A DNA stretch of 18,586 nucleotides from JABDLO01 sp035327565 (GCA_035327565.1 DAOLDB010000070.1:1-18586), one strand, 5' to 3'; counted from the stretch's first letter, positions 1 to 7,696 are shown. Numbers and translations: made by a program. Notes: generated from the sequence alone by a model not told the origin.

Positions 1-66
1 AGCCGATAATAACACATAAGGTTAAATTTTATTATTCTATCCGAAGCGGGCGCATCAAACACGCAC

Positions 67-130
67 GTCATCCTGAGTGAAGCGAAATGTAACGCACTGG
101 AATGAAGCGAAGCGAAGCGAAGGATCTTTA
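67..130. repeat. GAAGC-rich intergenic repeat (GTCATCCTGAG...GAAGGATCT type)
   Basis: The segment opens with GTCATCCTGAGTGAAGCGAA and closes with three tandem GAAGC units running into GAAGGATCTTTA. Its ends carry the complementary pentamers ATCCT (70-74) and AGGAT (121-125), so it could fold on itself. Short elements with the TCATCCTGAG...GAAGGATCT signature are common between genes in Bacteroidota and some other bacteria. I recognise the pattern from general knowledge only, and its family membership needs a genome-wide count. The middle part (ATGTAACGCACTGGAAT) separates two GAAGCGAA-bearing halves, as if two copies were joined. Confidence 0.55.
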
Positions 131-461
131 AATTAAAGAACGAATGTATTATACTATTTCAAAATTTATTCTAAGCTGAATTTTCCGCTGAGGAAACTTT
201 TGATGCGTTCTTTAGTTAAATGGGAAAACCAAAAAGGTGCCGGAATTTTACACAAAGCAATATACCGGATATACGGCCGACTTGCCGTCAGGATTTGAGG
301 CGCATCAGGTGGGGTGAGTTGTTTCTACGAAACATCGAAGGCCATTTCGAATGATATACTTTGAAGCATGTTAAAATCAAGAGGATGCATTAAGGCGTGA
401 AAAATTCTTAAAAACCCACTATTATAAAATGTTTTTACACAAGCGCCTCAATTCATTCTTG

Positions 462-487
462 TCCCGTGAACAATCAGTTCACTGGGA
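462..487. promoter_or_regulatory. Hairpin just upstream of the first gene
   Basis: GTGAAC (466-471) and GTTCAC (477-482) are perfect complements around the loop AATCA. The stem extends with TCCC (462-465) pairing with GGGA (484-487) past one bulged T at 483, giving about ten base pairs. It ends 30 bases before the epimerase ATG. No run of T follows, so it does not look like a classical terminator. It could be a protein-binding operator or a structured leader acting on the operon, but the sequence alone does not decide between these. Confidence 0.4.
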
Positions 488-517
488 TTTCACAAGGCAG
501 ATAAAATCTTAGTTTGA

Positions 518-1591
518 ATGAAAGTTTTTGATCAACAAGCAAAGCATGTTTTTATAACGGGTACTGCGGGGTTCATTGGTTTTCATTTAGCCCGCAAACT
601 CCTCCACCTTGGCTACCGGGTCACCGGCTACGATAGCATCAACGACTACTACGACGTAAACCTCAAACTCGCCCGCCTGCGGGAATCCGGTATTGATACC
701 GGTTCCATTGCATACGGCAGGGAAGTGTGGACCGCCGATGGCAACTACCGATTTGTACAGGGCGACCTTACCGACAAAACGCTGTTGGACCGGCTCTTTC
801 AAACCTCCGGGTTCGATTATGCCGTTAACCTGGCTGCCCAGGCAGGCGTGCGTCATTCGCTCACCCACCCCTACGTGTATACGGAGAGCAATATCACCGG
901 CTTCCTGAATATACTCGAAGCCTGCCGGCACAACCCGGTGCAACAACTCCTCTATGCCAGCAGCAGCAGCGTGTACGGACTGAACAGTCAAATGCCGCTG
1001 AGTGAACATCAGCGCACCGATCACCCGATGAGCCTGTATGCGGCCACCAAAAAGGCCAATGAAATGATGGCGCATAGTTACAGTCACTTGTATCGGTTGC
1101 CTATCACGGGTCTCCGCTTTTTTACCGTCTATGGGCCATGGGGACGACCAGATATGGCACTCTTTCTTTTTACCAAGGCCATGTTGCAGGGAGAACCCAT
1201 CCAGTTATTCAATGGTGGGGAAATGATCCGTGATTTTACCTATGTGGATGATATAGTTGAATCGATCAGTCGCCTCATTCCATTACCTCCGGAGGCAAAT
1301 ACCGGGTGGAATACCCGTAATCCGGACACCGCCACCTCTTCAGCTCCTTACCGCATTCTGAATATAGGAAACAGCAATCCCGTTCAGTTAACACGCTATA
1401 TTAATGCCATTGAACAGGAGTTGGGTGTTACAGCCCGGCGGAACCTGCTGCCCATGCAGCCGGGAGATATTCCTGTAACGCATGCTGATTGCGGTGAACT
1501 GGAAGAATTGACCGGCTATCGTCCAAGGGTGAAAGTAGAAGAGGGTGTAAAAGAGTTTGTAAAATGGTATCGAGATTATTTTCAAGCTTAA
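518..1591 (+). CDS. UDP-glucuronate 4-epimerase-like NAD-dependent epimerase
   Basis: This is an extended short-chain dehydrogenase/reductase that probably converts UDP-glucuronate to UDP-galacturonate in the cytoplasm, supplying GalA for the glycan. The NAD-binding glycine motif GTAGFIG is at residues 15-21. The Ser of YASSSSVYG (about 147-154) and the Tyr174/Lys178 pair of YAATK form the catalytic set. The stretch SSAPYRILNIGNS near residue 280 and the preceding PLPP segment are typical of the UDP-glucuronate epimerase branch rather than GalE. At 357 residues it is slightly longer than many members, with an insertion around 60-75. It is richer in GC (about 55-60% in its first half) than the genes after it, and a 129-base gap separates it from the formyltransferase, so it may have a separate origin. 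A related UDP-sugar 4-epimerase or dehydratase cannot be excluded. Confidence 0.88.
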   Translation: MKVFDQQAKHVFITGTAGFIGFHLARKLLHLGYRVTGYDSINDYYDVNLKLARLRESGIDTGSIAYGREVWTADGNYRFVQGDLTDKTLLDRLFQTSGFDYAVNLAAQAGVRHSLTHPYVYTESNITGFLNILEACRHNPVQQLLYASSSSVYGLNSQMPLSEHQRTDHPMSLYAATKKANEMMAHSYSHLYRLPITGLRFFTVYGPWGRPDMALFLFTKAMLQGEPIQLFNGGEMIRDFTYVDDIVESISRLIPLPPEANTGWNTRNPDTATSSAPYRILNIGNSNPVQLTRYINAIEQELGVTARRNLLPMQPGDIPVTHADCGELEELTGYRPRVKVEEGVKEFVKWYRDYFQA

Positions 1592-1720
1592 TTTAGTTTG
1601 AATGGTTAAGATTTGATTTTTGCCTATCAACCTTATTTGTCCGAAATTTCAAAATGGTTTTTACAAAAATTATTGTATAAACTTTCTTAAAATAGTTTAA
1701 AAGGTATTTGAAAAGAAGCT

Positions 1721-2587
1721 ATGATCGGATTATTAATTATGACAGAAAAGGGCTTTACTGTTTTAAAAAAGATTGTTGAAACATATAGCTCATCTATTGT
1801 AACTTATGTTTGTTCGGATCGAGATAAGAACGTTTTAAAAGATTTTTATGTAGAGATTTATGATTATTGTAAGTTAAATGGAATCTCTTTTTATAATAGA
1901 ACTCAAAATGACTTGCCTTATGTTAAGTACAAAATTGCAATTTCGTGGAAATGGATAATTAAAGATACTTCAAACTTAATCGTTTTTCATGATTCGTTAT
2001 TGCCAAAATATCGTGGATTCAATCCTCTTGTGACTGCTTTGATAAATGGAGACACACAAATCGGAGTAACAGCAATTCAAGCAAAAGAGGATGTAGACTC
2101 AGGTAATATTATCGGTTCATCTGAGGTTAGTATAAGTTATCCAATAAAAATAAAGGACGCAATTGAAATAGTTAGTATTTGTTATTCTGAATTAATAAAT
2201 TCAATTATTGATAAAATTGTCAATAATCTTGAAATGCCTTCAATACCTCAAGATGAATCATTGGCTAGTTTTAGCTTATGGAGAGATGAGGATGATTATA
2301 AAATTGATTGGAATGATTCAGCTAATAAAATCCAGCGATTTATTGATGCTGTAGGATTTCCTTATAAAGGAGCTTATTCTTTTGTAGGGGACAAGCTGTT
2401 TAAGTTTCATGAAGTTGAACTTTTGCCAGATATTAAAATAGCTAATAGAACTCCAGGTAAAGTGCTCAGATTTGTTTCCGACTCTCCTGTTATTGTATGT
2501 AAGGAAGGTTTACTTTTGGCAACAAAAATTTCTGATGAAGATGGTAATATCTATAAATTGAAAAACTTGCGAACTCGTTTCTTATGA
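1721..2587 (+). CDS. Sugar N-formyltransferase (methionyl-tRNA formyltransferase fold)
   Basis: It probably transfers a formyl group from N10-formyltetrahydrofolate to the amino group of a nucleotide-linked aminodeoxysugar. The core motif FHDSLLPKYRG (89-99) and GVT...VDSGNI (115-130) match the Fmt/ArnA N-terminal formyltransferase fold. His90 and Asp126 stand 36 residues apart, the same spacing as His108 and Asp144 in E. coli Fmt. The Asn two residues before that His in Fmt is Val88 here, so the usual Asn-His-Asp triad is incomplete. Residues from about 187 (WRDEDDYKIDW, then PYKGAYS) resemble the C-terminal domain that follows the catalytic domain in Fmt and ArnA. The last four bases overlap the WecE-like aminotransferase (ATGA), which points to coupled translation and to that enzyme's product as substrate. 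Its low GC content contrasts with the epimerase upstream. It is not the housekeeping Fmt: it sits in a sugar operon and is too divergent. Confidence 0.8.
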   Translation: MIGLLIMTEKGFTVLKKIVETYSSSIVTYVCSDRDKNVLKDFYVEIYDYCKLNGISFYNRTQNDLPYVKYKIAISWKWIIKDTSNLIVFHDSLLPKYRGFNPLVTALINGDTQIGVTAIQAKEDVDSGNIIGSSEVSISYPIKIKDAIEIVSICYSELINSIIDKIVNNLEMPSIPQDESLASFSLWRDEDDYKIDWNDSANKIQRFIDAVGFPYKGAYSFVGDKLFKFHEVELLPDIKIANRTPGKVLRFVSDSPVIVCKEGLLLATKISDEDGNIYKLKNLRTRFL

Positions 2588-3738
2588 GTTATAAGATTCC
2601 ATTCAATAAGCCACATATAACCAGCAAGGAAACTGAATATATACTTCAGGCAGTTGAGTCTGGTAAGATTTCCGGAGATGGGATGTTTACAAAAAAATGT
2701 CATGATTTCTTTGAGAAACGTTACGGTTTTCAAAAATGTTTACTAACCACTTCCTGTACAGATGCTCTGGAAATGGCAGCAATTTTGATCAACATCAAAC
2801 CTGGCGATGAGGTGATTATGCCGTCGTATACATTTGTTTCCACGGCAAATGCATTCGTTTTAAGAGGTGCAAGCATTGTTTTTTGTGACAGCCGTCCAGA
2901 CCATCCGGGAATGGATGAAGAGAAAATTGAGGAATTGATTACAGCAAAAACAAAGGCCATTGTTCCTGTTCATTATGCAGGAGTTGCCTGTGACATGGAT
3001 AAAATAATGAAGCTGGCGAATCAATACAGATTATTTGTTGTGGAAGATGCAGCGCAGGCAATAGATAGCTATTATACTTTTCCAGACGGAACTAGAAAGG
3101 CCTTAGGTGGAATCGGGCATCTGGCTGCATTCAGTTTTCATGAAACAAAGAATCTACAATGCGGAGAAGGAGGAATGTTGGTGATAAATGATCCGCAGTT
3201 CAATAACCGGGCAGAAATCATCAGAGAAAAAGGTACGAACAGATCTGCTTTTTTCCGGGGTGAAGTGGATAAGTATGGCTGGGTTGATGTTGGAAGTTCG
3301 TTTCTTCCCTCTGAATTGAATGCTGCTTTTTTGTTTGCTCAGTTGGAATCTCTTGACGTTATTCAAGAGGGAAGAAAAAGAATATGGACTTTTTATTATG
3401 ATAACCTGAAAAAAGCAGATAAGGCCGGTATTAAAATGCCGGTTTTGCCTAAGTATGCTACCAATAATTTTCATATGTTTTATGTTTTATGTAAATCACT
3501 GGAACAACGGTCACTTTTAATAAATAAGTTAAAATCTTCTGATATTTTATCTGTTTTTCACTATCAAAGCTTGCATAAGAGTTCATTTTGGGAAATAGAA
3601 AACAAGGTTTATGAATTAAATAATTCAGATTTTTATTCTGATTCTCTTTTACGTCTCCCATTTTATTTTACATTGTCTGAATCAGATCAAAATCTGATTG
3701 TTAATACTATTCTGGATAGTTTGAATTTATCTGACTAA
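2584..3738 (+). CDS. wecE: dTDP-4-amino-4,6-dideoxygalactose transaminase (WecE/RffA type)
   Basis: This PLP-dependent aminotransferase of the DegT/DnrJ/EryC1/StrS family is expected to aminate dTDP-4-keto-6-deoxyglucose to dTDP-4-amino-4,6-dideoxygalactose (TDP-Fuc4N), with glutamate as donor. Similarity to E. coli WecE, recalled from memory, runs along the whole protein: PGDEVIMPSYTFVSTANAFV (73-92), VPVHYAGVAC (127-136), VVEDAAQ (152-158), SFHETKN (184-190) with Lys189 as the PLP-binding lysine, REKGTNRS and FFRG. The length of 384 residues is normal. In enterobacteria WecE feeds the acetyltransferase WecD of enterobacterial common antigen. Here the overlapping partner is a formyltransferase instead. 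The substrate-making genes rmlA and rmlB are not in the window. The family call is strong; the exact stereochemistry of the product (galacto versus gluco) is inferred from WecE similarity. Confidence 0.9.
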   Translation: MSYKIPFNKPHITSKETEYILQAVESGKISGDGMFTKKCHDFFEKRYGFQKCLLTTSCTDALEMAAILINIKPGDEVIMPSYTFVSTANAFVLRGASIVFCDSRPDHPGMDEEKIEELITAKTKAIVPVHYAGVACDMDKIMKLANQYRLFVVEDAAQAIDSYYTFPDGTRKALGGIGHLAAFSFHETKNLQCGEGGMLVINDPQFNNRAEIIREKGTNRSAFFRGEVDKYGWVDVGSSFLPSELNAAFLFAQLESLDVIQEGRKRIWTFYYDNLKKADKAGIKMPVLPKYATNNFHMFYVLCKSLEQRSLLINKLKSSDILSVFHYQSLHKSSFWEIENKVYELNNSDFYSDSLLRLPFYFTLSESDQNLIVNTILDSLNLSD

Positions 3739-3786
3739 TTGAATTCATTTTTTTAGCAGCTATCCTGTTTTCTAAATTATTTTAAA

Positions 3787-4626
3787 ATGTTCAAGTCAGA
3801 AGTAATACGACCGCATAAATCATTATTCAGATTGCAGTTGGGTGAAGTCTGGAATTATAGGGATTTACTTTTGATGTTTGTTAAGAGGGATTTCGTTGCT
3901 GGCTTCAAGCAGACAATTTTAGGTCCATTGTGGTTTTTTATTCAACCTGTTTTCACAACATTAATGTTCACGTTGGTTTTTGGTAAAATAGCTGGAATAA
4001 GTACTGATGGGCAACCTAAAATGCTGTTTTATCTTTCTGGGTTAACTATTTGGAATTATTTTGCTGACACATTTAATAAAACATCTACCGTTTTTATTAC
4101 CAATGCTGCTGTTTTTGGGAAAGTCTATTTTCCCCGGTTAATTGCTCCGCTATCTATTATCGTTGCAGGATTATTACGTTTTGCTGTTCAAATGATTTTA
4201 TTTATTGGGTTTTATGCCTACTACATGATTACTCTTCCAGGAAGTTTGCATCCTACATGGGCATTGTTTCTTGTCCCGTTTCTTATACTTTTAATGGCAG
4301 GTTTTGCATTAGGTTTTGGAATAATAATTTCAGCTTTGACAACTAAGTATAGAGACATGATTCAACTTATCGCATTTGGGGTGACATTGTTGATGTATGC
4401 AACGCCTGTTATCTATCCAATGAACTCTATACCTGGAAAGTATCAGGTATACATAGCATTAAATCCTCTATCGCCAATTGTTGAGACTTTCAGATATGCT
4501 TTTTTAGGTTCTGGAATGATAAGTTGGTCTTCATTGACTTATAGTTTTGTATTTATGTTAGTTGCAGTGATTACAGGCACATTAATTTTTAATAAAGTAG
4601 AGAGAACATTTATGGATACTGTATGA
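3787..4626 (+). CDS. wzm: Polysaccharide ABC transporter permease (Wzm/ABC-2 family)
   Basis: This is the inner-membrane permease half of an ABC exporter that moves lipid-linked glycan from the cytoplasmic face to the periplasm. At 279 residues it has the usual Wzm length. It starts with a short cytoplasmic amphipathic segment and the KRDFVAGFKQTILGPLWF stretch (33-50) typical of RkpR/KpsM/Wzm permeases. About six hydrophobic segments follow, roughly at 48-66, 78-95, 118-146, 157-182, 195-212 and 252-270. TKYRD (186-190), ATPVIYP (205-211) and NPLSPIVETFRYAFLG (226-241) are conserved ABC-2 O-antigen permease features. The ATPase partner follows after 35 bases. Its presence, and the absence of Wzx or Wzy in the window, suggests ABC-dependent export of a polymer completed in the cytoplasm. 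Confidence 0.93.
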   Translation: MFKSEVIRPHKSLFRLQLGEVWNYRDLLLMFVKRDFVAGFKQTILGPLWFFIQPVFTTLMFTLVFGKIAGISTDGQPKMLFYLSGLTIWNYFADTFNKTSTVFITNAAVFGKVYFPRLIAPLSIIVAGLLRFAVQMILFIGFYAYYMITLPGSLHPTWALFLVPFLILLMAGFALGFGIIISALTTKYRDMIQLIAFGVTLLMYATPVIYPMNSIPGKYQVYIALNPLSPIVETFRYAFLGSGMISWSSLTYSFVFMLVAVITGTLIFNKVERTFMDTV

Positions 4627-4661
4627 TTTCATAATTGAAATTTTTCTTTTAAGGTAATTAC

Positions 4662-5906
4662 ATGGATTTATCAATTCAGGTTTCAAACGTTTCAAAGCAA
4701 TACAGATTAGGTCAGGTAGGAACAGGTACACTACGTAACGACTTAAATCGATTATGGCATCAATTGCGTGGTAAAGAAGACCCATATTTAAAAATCGGAC
4801 AGGAGAATGACCGTACCAGAAAAGCTGAGCAGGACTATGTTTGGGCTTTACAGGATATTAACTTTGAAGTAAAGCAGGGTGAAGTTTTGGGAATCATAGG
4901 CAGGAATGGTGCAGGAAAAAGTACGCTTCTTAAAATTTTAAGTAAGATTACGGCACCTACTACTGGTGAAATTGTAATTAATGGACGCATTGCAAGTTTG
5001 CTGGAAGTGGGCACAGGTTTTCATCCTGAGCTCACAGGGCGTGAAAATATTTACTTGAACGGTGCAATACTTGGAATGAGAAAGTTTGAAATACGTAAAA
5101 AGTTTGATGAAATAGTTGATTTTTCAGGAGTTGCCGCATACATTGATACACCCGTAAAACGCTATAGTAGCGGGATGTATGTGCGTCTTGCTTTTGCAGT
5201 ATCTGCATTCCTGGAATCTGAGATATTGGTTGTAGATGAAGTATTGGCTGTAGGTGATGCTGAGTTTCAGCAGAAGTGTTTAGGACGAATGAAAGATGTG
5301 AGTTCGAATCTTGGTAAGACGGTTCTGTTTGTAAGTCATAATATGGCGGCCATTCAGAATCTATGCACAAAAGGATTATTGCTCCAAAATGGGAAAGTTG
5401 AGCTAATGGATGAATTGGAAAAAGTATTGACTGTTTATAATTCTAAATTATACGAATCGGATCAGATTGTTCCAAATAGTGGGAAGCCGGTTTACTTAAA
5501 GGATGTGAAATCGTATAAAAAAGGGCATCCGGATCTGCCAATTTCGACAGGCTGTACAGCAATTTTTGAATTTTTGATTCATTCAGAGAAAAATGTGGAT
5601 CAGGTTGTTTTAGGGATTGGCATCAATGATTATATGGGAACAAGAGTAATGACTCCGTTTTCTTTATATGACGACACGTTTTATACTTTAGTTCCGGGTG
5701 AAAATGTAATTCAGTGTGAAATTCCATTTTTCTCATTAAAGCCCGGCACCTATAATGCTGAAGTTTATGTAGGAACAAAAGAAGATGTATTTGATTATTA
5801 TAATAAAGGGATAAAGCTTATCATTGAAACTGTTGAAAAAGGTGTAATTAGGCATATTCCAAACGCTACACAGGGCGCCATCATTGTTGATCAAAAATGG
5901 TATTAG
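4662..5906 (+). CDS. wzt: Polysaccharide ABC transporter ATPase with C-terminal recognition domain (Wzt)
   Basis: This is the ATP-binding partner of Wzm. The nucleotide-binding domain occupies about residues 1-260: Walker A GRNGAGKST (80-88), the loop GTGFHPELTGREN (117-129) typical of polysaccharide and teichoic-acid exporters, signature YSSGM (168-172), Walker B EILVVDE (187-193) and the switch His226 (SHN). At 414 residues it is well longer than a bare ATPase. Residues from about 275 onward form an extra beta-rich domain ending in GAIIVDQKWY, as in Wzt proteins whose C-terminal domain binds the modified non-reducing end of the O-antigen before export. Residues 30-58 form an N-terminal insertion also common in Wzt. 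The domain suggests the exported glycan carries a specific terminal mark. The nearest candidate to make it is the methyltransferase that begins one base after the stop codon. Confidence 0.93.
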   Translation: MDLSIQVSNVSKQYRLGQVGTGTLRNDLNRLWHQLRGKEDPYLKIGQENDRTRKAEQDYVWALQDINFEVKQGEVLGIIGRNGAGKSTLLKILSKITAPTTGEIVINGRIASLLEVGTGFHPELTGRENIYLNGAILGMRKFEIRKKFDEIVDFSGVAAYIDTPVKRYSSGMYVRLAFAVSAFLESEILVVDEVLAVGDAEFQQKCLGRMKDVSSNLGKTVLFVSHNMAAIQNLCTKGLLLQNGKVELMDELEKVLTVYNSKLYESDQIVPNSGKPVYLKDVKSYKKGHPDLPISTGCTAIFEFLIHSEKNVDQVVLGIGINDYMGTRVMTPFSLYDDTFYTLVPGENVIQCEIPFFSLKPGTYNAEVYVGTKEDVFDYYNKGIKLIIETVEKGVIRHIPNATQGAIIVDQKWY

Positions 5907-5907
5907 T

Positions 5908-6699
5908 ATGAATTTAGAGGACGAACTTTTTTGTTTGAAGTATGAGCAGGATGCTTTGGCGGTTGCTTTGCTTACGGGTAAATCTGAACGATGGGTAAAA
6001 GGATTTATTTCACCTGGCATTGAGCAGGAGCATCTTGATCGATACCATCTTGCCTGTAATTATACAAAAGGAAAGTCTGTTCTTGATATTGCCTGTGGAT
6101 GTGGTTATGGGTCCTATTTGATGGCTATAAAAGGTGAAGCATTGTCTGTCGATGGTGTAGATATTGAATCTGAAGCTATCCGTTACGGAAACTATCGTTA
6201 CGAACAAAAAAATATAAAAAGATACCATGCAAATGCTTTGGAATACAAGCCTGAAAAACTATATGATGTGATAGTTAGTTTTGAAACTGTTGAGCATATA
6301 GTAGATTTTAAAAGTTACATCGCAAATCTTTCCAGGTGGCTTCAAAATGATGGAACTTTGATTATATCTACACCTATAGTGATCCAAACAACAAGTTCAG
6401 TTGCAAATCCATTTCATGTTATAGAATGGAGCTTTTTCGATTTTCAAAAATTGTTTTCAGATCAATTCAACATAGATGAAGTTTATCTGCAGCATGTTTG
6501 GATTAAAAATTTTACATTTAATTTTAAAAGTCGTTTTAAACGAATATTTCGTTCTGTCTTATCTGCCTTCCATTTGATGTTGCCACCCCCTGAATATATT
6601 ATAAAAAAAGGGAAGCCTTTCGAAAAATTTACTGGGCAGTATGATATGAACAATTCTTTTCAGGGCTTTCAAACGTTGGTTCTCAGAAAGCGATTATAG
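5908..6699 (+). CDS. Class I SAM-dependent methyltransferase next to wzt
   Basis: This is a Rossmann-fold methyltransferase of 263 residues. Motif I is VLDIACGCGYGS (58-69), the acidic residue after strand 2 lies in VDGVDIES, and SFETVEHI and GTLIISTP are the later fold motifs. The start chosen is the ATG at 5908, one base after the wzt stop. An in-frame TTG at 5884 would lengthen it by eight residues and overlap wzt, and is less likely. The acceptor cannot be read from sequence. Since it is almost fused to wzt, whose C-terminal domain should recognise a modified chain end, a role in methylating the non-reducing terminus to stop elongation is a reasonable inference (compare WbdD with Wzt in E. 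coli O9a, although WbdD also carries a kinase domain absent here). The alternative is methylation of a sugar within the repeat. Confidence 0.82.
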   Translation: MNLEDELFCLKYEQDALAVALLTGKSERWVKGFISPGIEQEHLDRYHLACNYTKGKSVLDIACGCGYGSYLMAIKGEALSVDGVDIESEAIRYGNYRYEQKNIKRYHANALEYKPEKLYDVIVSFETVEHIVDFKSYIANLSRWLQNDGTLIISTPIVIQTTSSVANPFHVIEWSFFDFQKLFSDQFNIDEVYLQHVWIKNFTFNFKSRFKRIFRSVLSAFHLMLPPPEYIIKKGKPFEKFTGQYDMNNSFQGFQTLVLRKRL

Positions 6700-6748
6700 G
6701 TTTTTAGATATTTAATTGACATTCAGACTTCCTTACTTCATTTTTTAG

Positions 6749-7696
6749 ATGTCTGTTTTTTTTTCAATTGTTATTCCAACTTATCAGCAGCACCAGTATA
6801 TTTCTGATTGTGTTAATTCTTTTCTAAATCAGTCATTTTGTGACTTCGAAATTATAATTTCAGATGATAGTGAAGATGATTTAACTTTGAATATATGTAG
6901 GAGCCTTACTGATAAACGAATAAGATATTTTAAAAATGAGCCACGACTTGGAAGGGTAGGGAACTATAGATTGAATGCTCTGGAAAGAGCAACTGGGAAA
7001 TGGTTAATTATTTGTGATGGTGATGATTGCTTAACAGATATTCATTATCTAAATGACGCAAAGAAAATTATTGATCAGCACTCTTCGCTTACCTTTATTC
7101 AGGCCGGTCACCTAAAAGGGGATAGTATTAATTCTTCTGCTCCAGAATTGCCTCATATTGCGGATCAACAATTGTTTTTAAATGGTTTTGACTACCTCAT
7201 GAGATTTCAAGAGATAGCTCATTTTTCTCACCTTTCAACTCTTTCAAATTTGGAGCATTTAAGAAAGATTAATCCATTTCGATTAAATATTCTTTCTTCT
7301 GATGTTGATTCTTATTTACGCTTGGTTTTTTATGGTGATGTATATTTATTAAAAAAGCCGGTAGGTTTTTGGCGGCAACACCAGCACAATGCTTCCTCAA
7401 CTTCAGGCGTGTCTTCAATTGTTAAAAATCTTACATGGATAGGTTCAGTTGCAACATTCTGGATTAATCATTGCGCTAATGAACAGAAGTCTCTAATCAG
7501 GCAATGGGAAAAATCCACTTCTAAAAATGCAATCCGTTTCTTGTTTCGGGAAATGATCCGGAATAAGACTACTGATTGGATAACTGTCAGAATCTTTTTT
7601 TATGAAGCTTTCAGAATGAGGTTTCTGTTTCATCTGGTTAGTGACCGTCAAACCTATCGATATTTAATGCAATATTTAAAACGCCGAAAGGACTGA
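6749..7696 (+). CDS. Family 2 glycosyltransferase (GT-A fold)
   Basis: This is an inverting-type GT2 enzyme of 315 residues, expected to add one sugar to the growing lipid-linked glycan on the cytoplasmic face of the membrane. The N-terminus FSIVIPTYQQ (5-14) and SDDSEDD (38-44) form the nucleotide-binding part. CDGDD (89-93) supplies the DXD-like metal site. WRQHQHNAS near residue 210 resembles the C-terminal catalytic/acceptor segment of this branch. The tail is basic (QYLKRRKD), which fits peripheral membrane association. Codons 3-6 contain a run of nine T (6756-6764), an unusual tract so near the start of a gene and a possible slippage site. Donor and acceptor are unknown. It ends nine bases before the asparagine synthase gene. 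Confidence 0.85.
   Translation: MSVFFSIVIPTYQQHQYISDCVNSFLNQSFCDFEIIISDDSEDDLTLNICRSLTDKRIRYFKNEPRLGRVGNYRLNALERATGKWLIICDGDDCLTDIHYLNDAKKIIDQHSSLTFIQAGHLKGDSINSSAPELPHIADQQLFLNGFDYLMRFQEIAHFSHLSTLSNLEHLRKINPFRLNILSSDVDSYLRLVFYGDVYLLKKPVGFWRQHQHNASSTSGVSSIVKNLTWIGSVATFWINHCANEQKSLIRQWEKSTSKNAIRFLFREMIRNKTTDWITVRIFFYEAFRMRFLFHLVSDRQTYRYLMQYLKRRKD

Larger units (their letters stand above)
1..517. other. Upstream intergenic region without a convincing gene
   Basis: About half a kilobase precedes the first gene. I see a GAAGC-rich repeat (67-130), a 9-bp inverted repeat whose arms lie at 134-142 and 206-214, a small TTTCC/GGAAA hairpin at 182-196, and a strong hairpin at 462-487. The only ATG-started + strand frame of note (220-354, 44 codons) is Arg-rich and matches nothing I know. 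A minus-strand frame across roughly 170-320 is open but has no start codon; it could be a degraded fragment. No exact Bacteroidota promoter (TTTG, then TAnnTTTG) was found. Near-matches with a one-base-shorter spacer occur around 355-363 (TACTTTG) and 510-516 (TAGTTTG). The promoter for the operon probably lies here, but I cannot place it. Confidence 0.6.

Noticed and set aside
1..130. GAAGC tandem units as a possible CRISPR array
   Set aside because: The units are contiguous pentamers without spacers, and no repeat-spacer periodicity or cas gene is present.
170..325. Open minus-strand frame of about 50 codons that reads somewhat like a protein
   Set aside because: It has no ATG or GTG start, begins just after a stop codon and matches nothing I can name. 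It could be a degraded fragment, but the evidence is too thin to annotate.
220..354. A 44-codon + strand frame with an ATG start in the upstream region
   Set aside because: Its Arg/Cys-rich composition resembles no family I know, it has no evident ribosome-binding site, and other frames across the same bases are also open over short stretches.
587..1087. Long minus-strand frame of 166 codons opposite the epimerase
   Set aside because: It lies fully within a well-conserved + strand gene in a GC-richer part where antisense frames open by chance, and has no recognisable motifs.
1592..1720. Possible promoter in the gap before the formyltransferase
   Set aside because: No match to TTTG plus TAnnTTTG with correct spacing was found. 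TATTTG at 1706-1711 and similar AT-rich strings are too common here to be meaningful.
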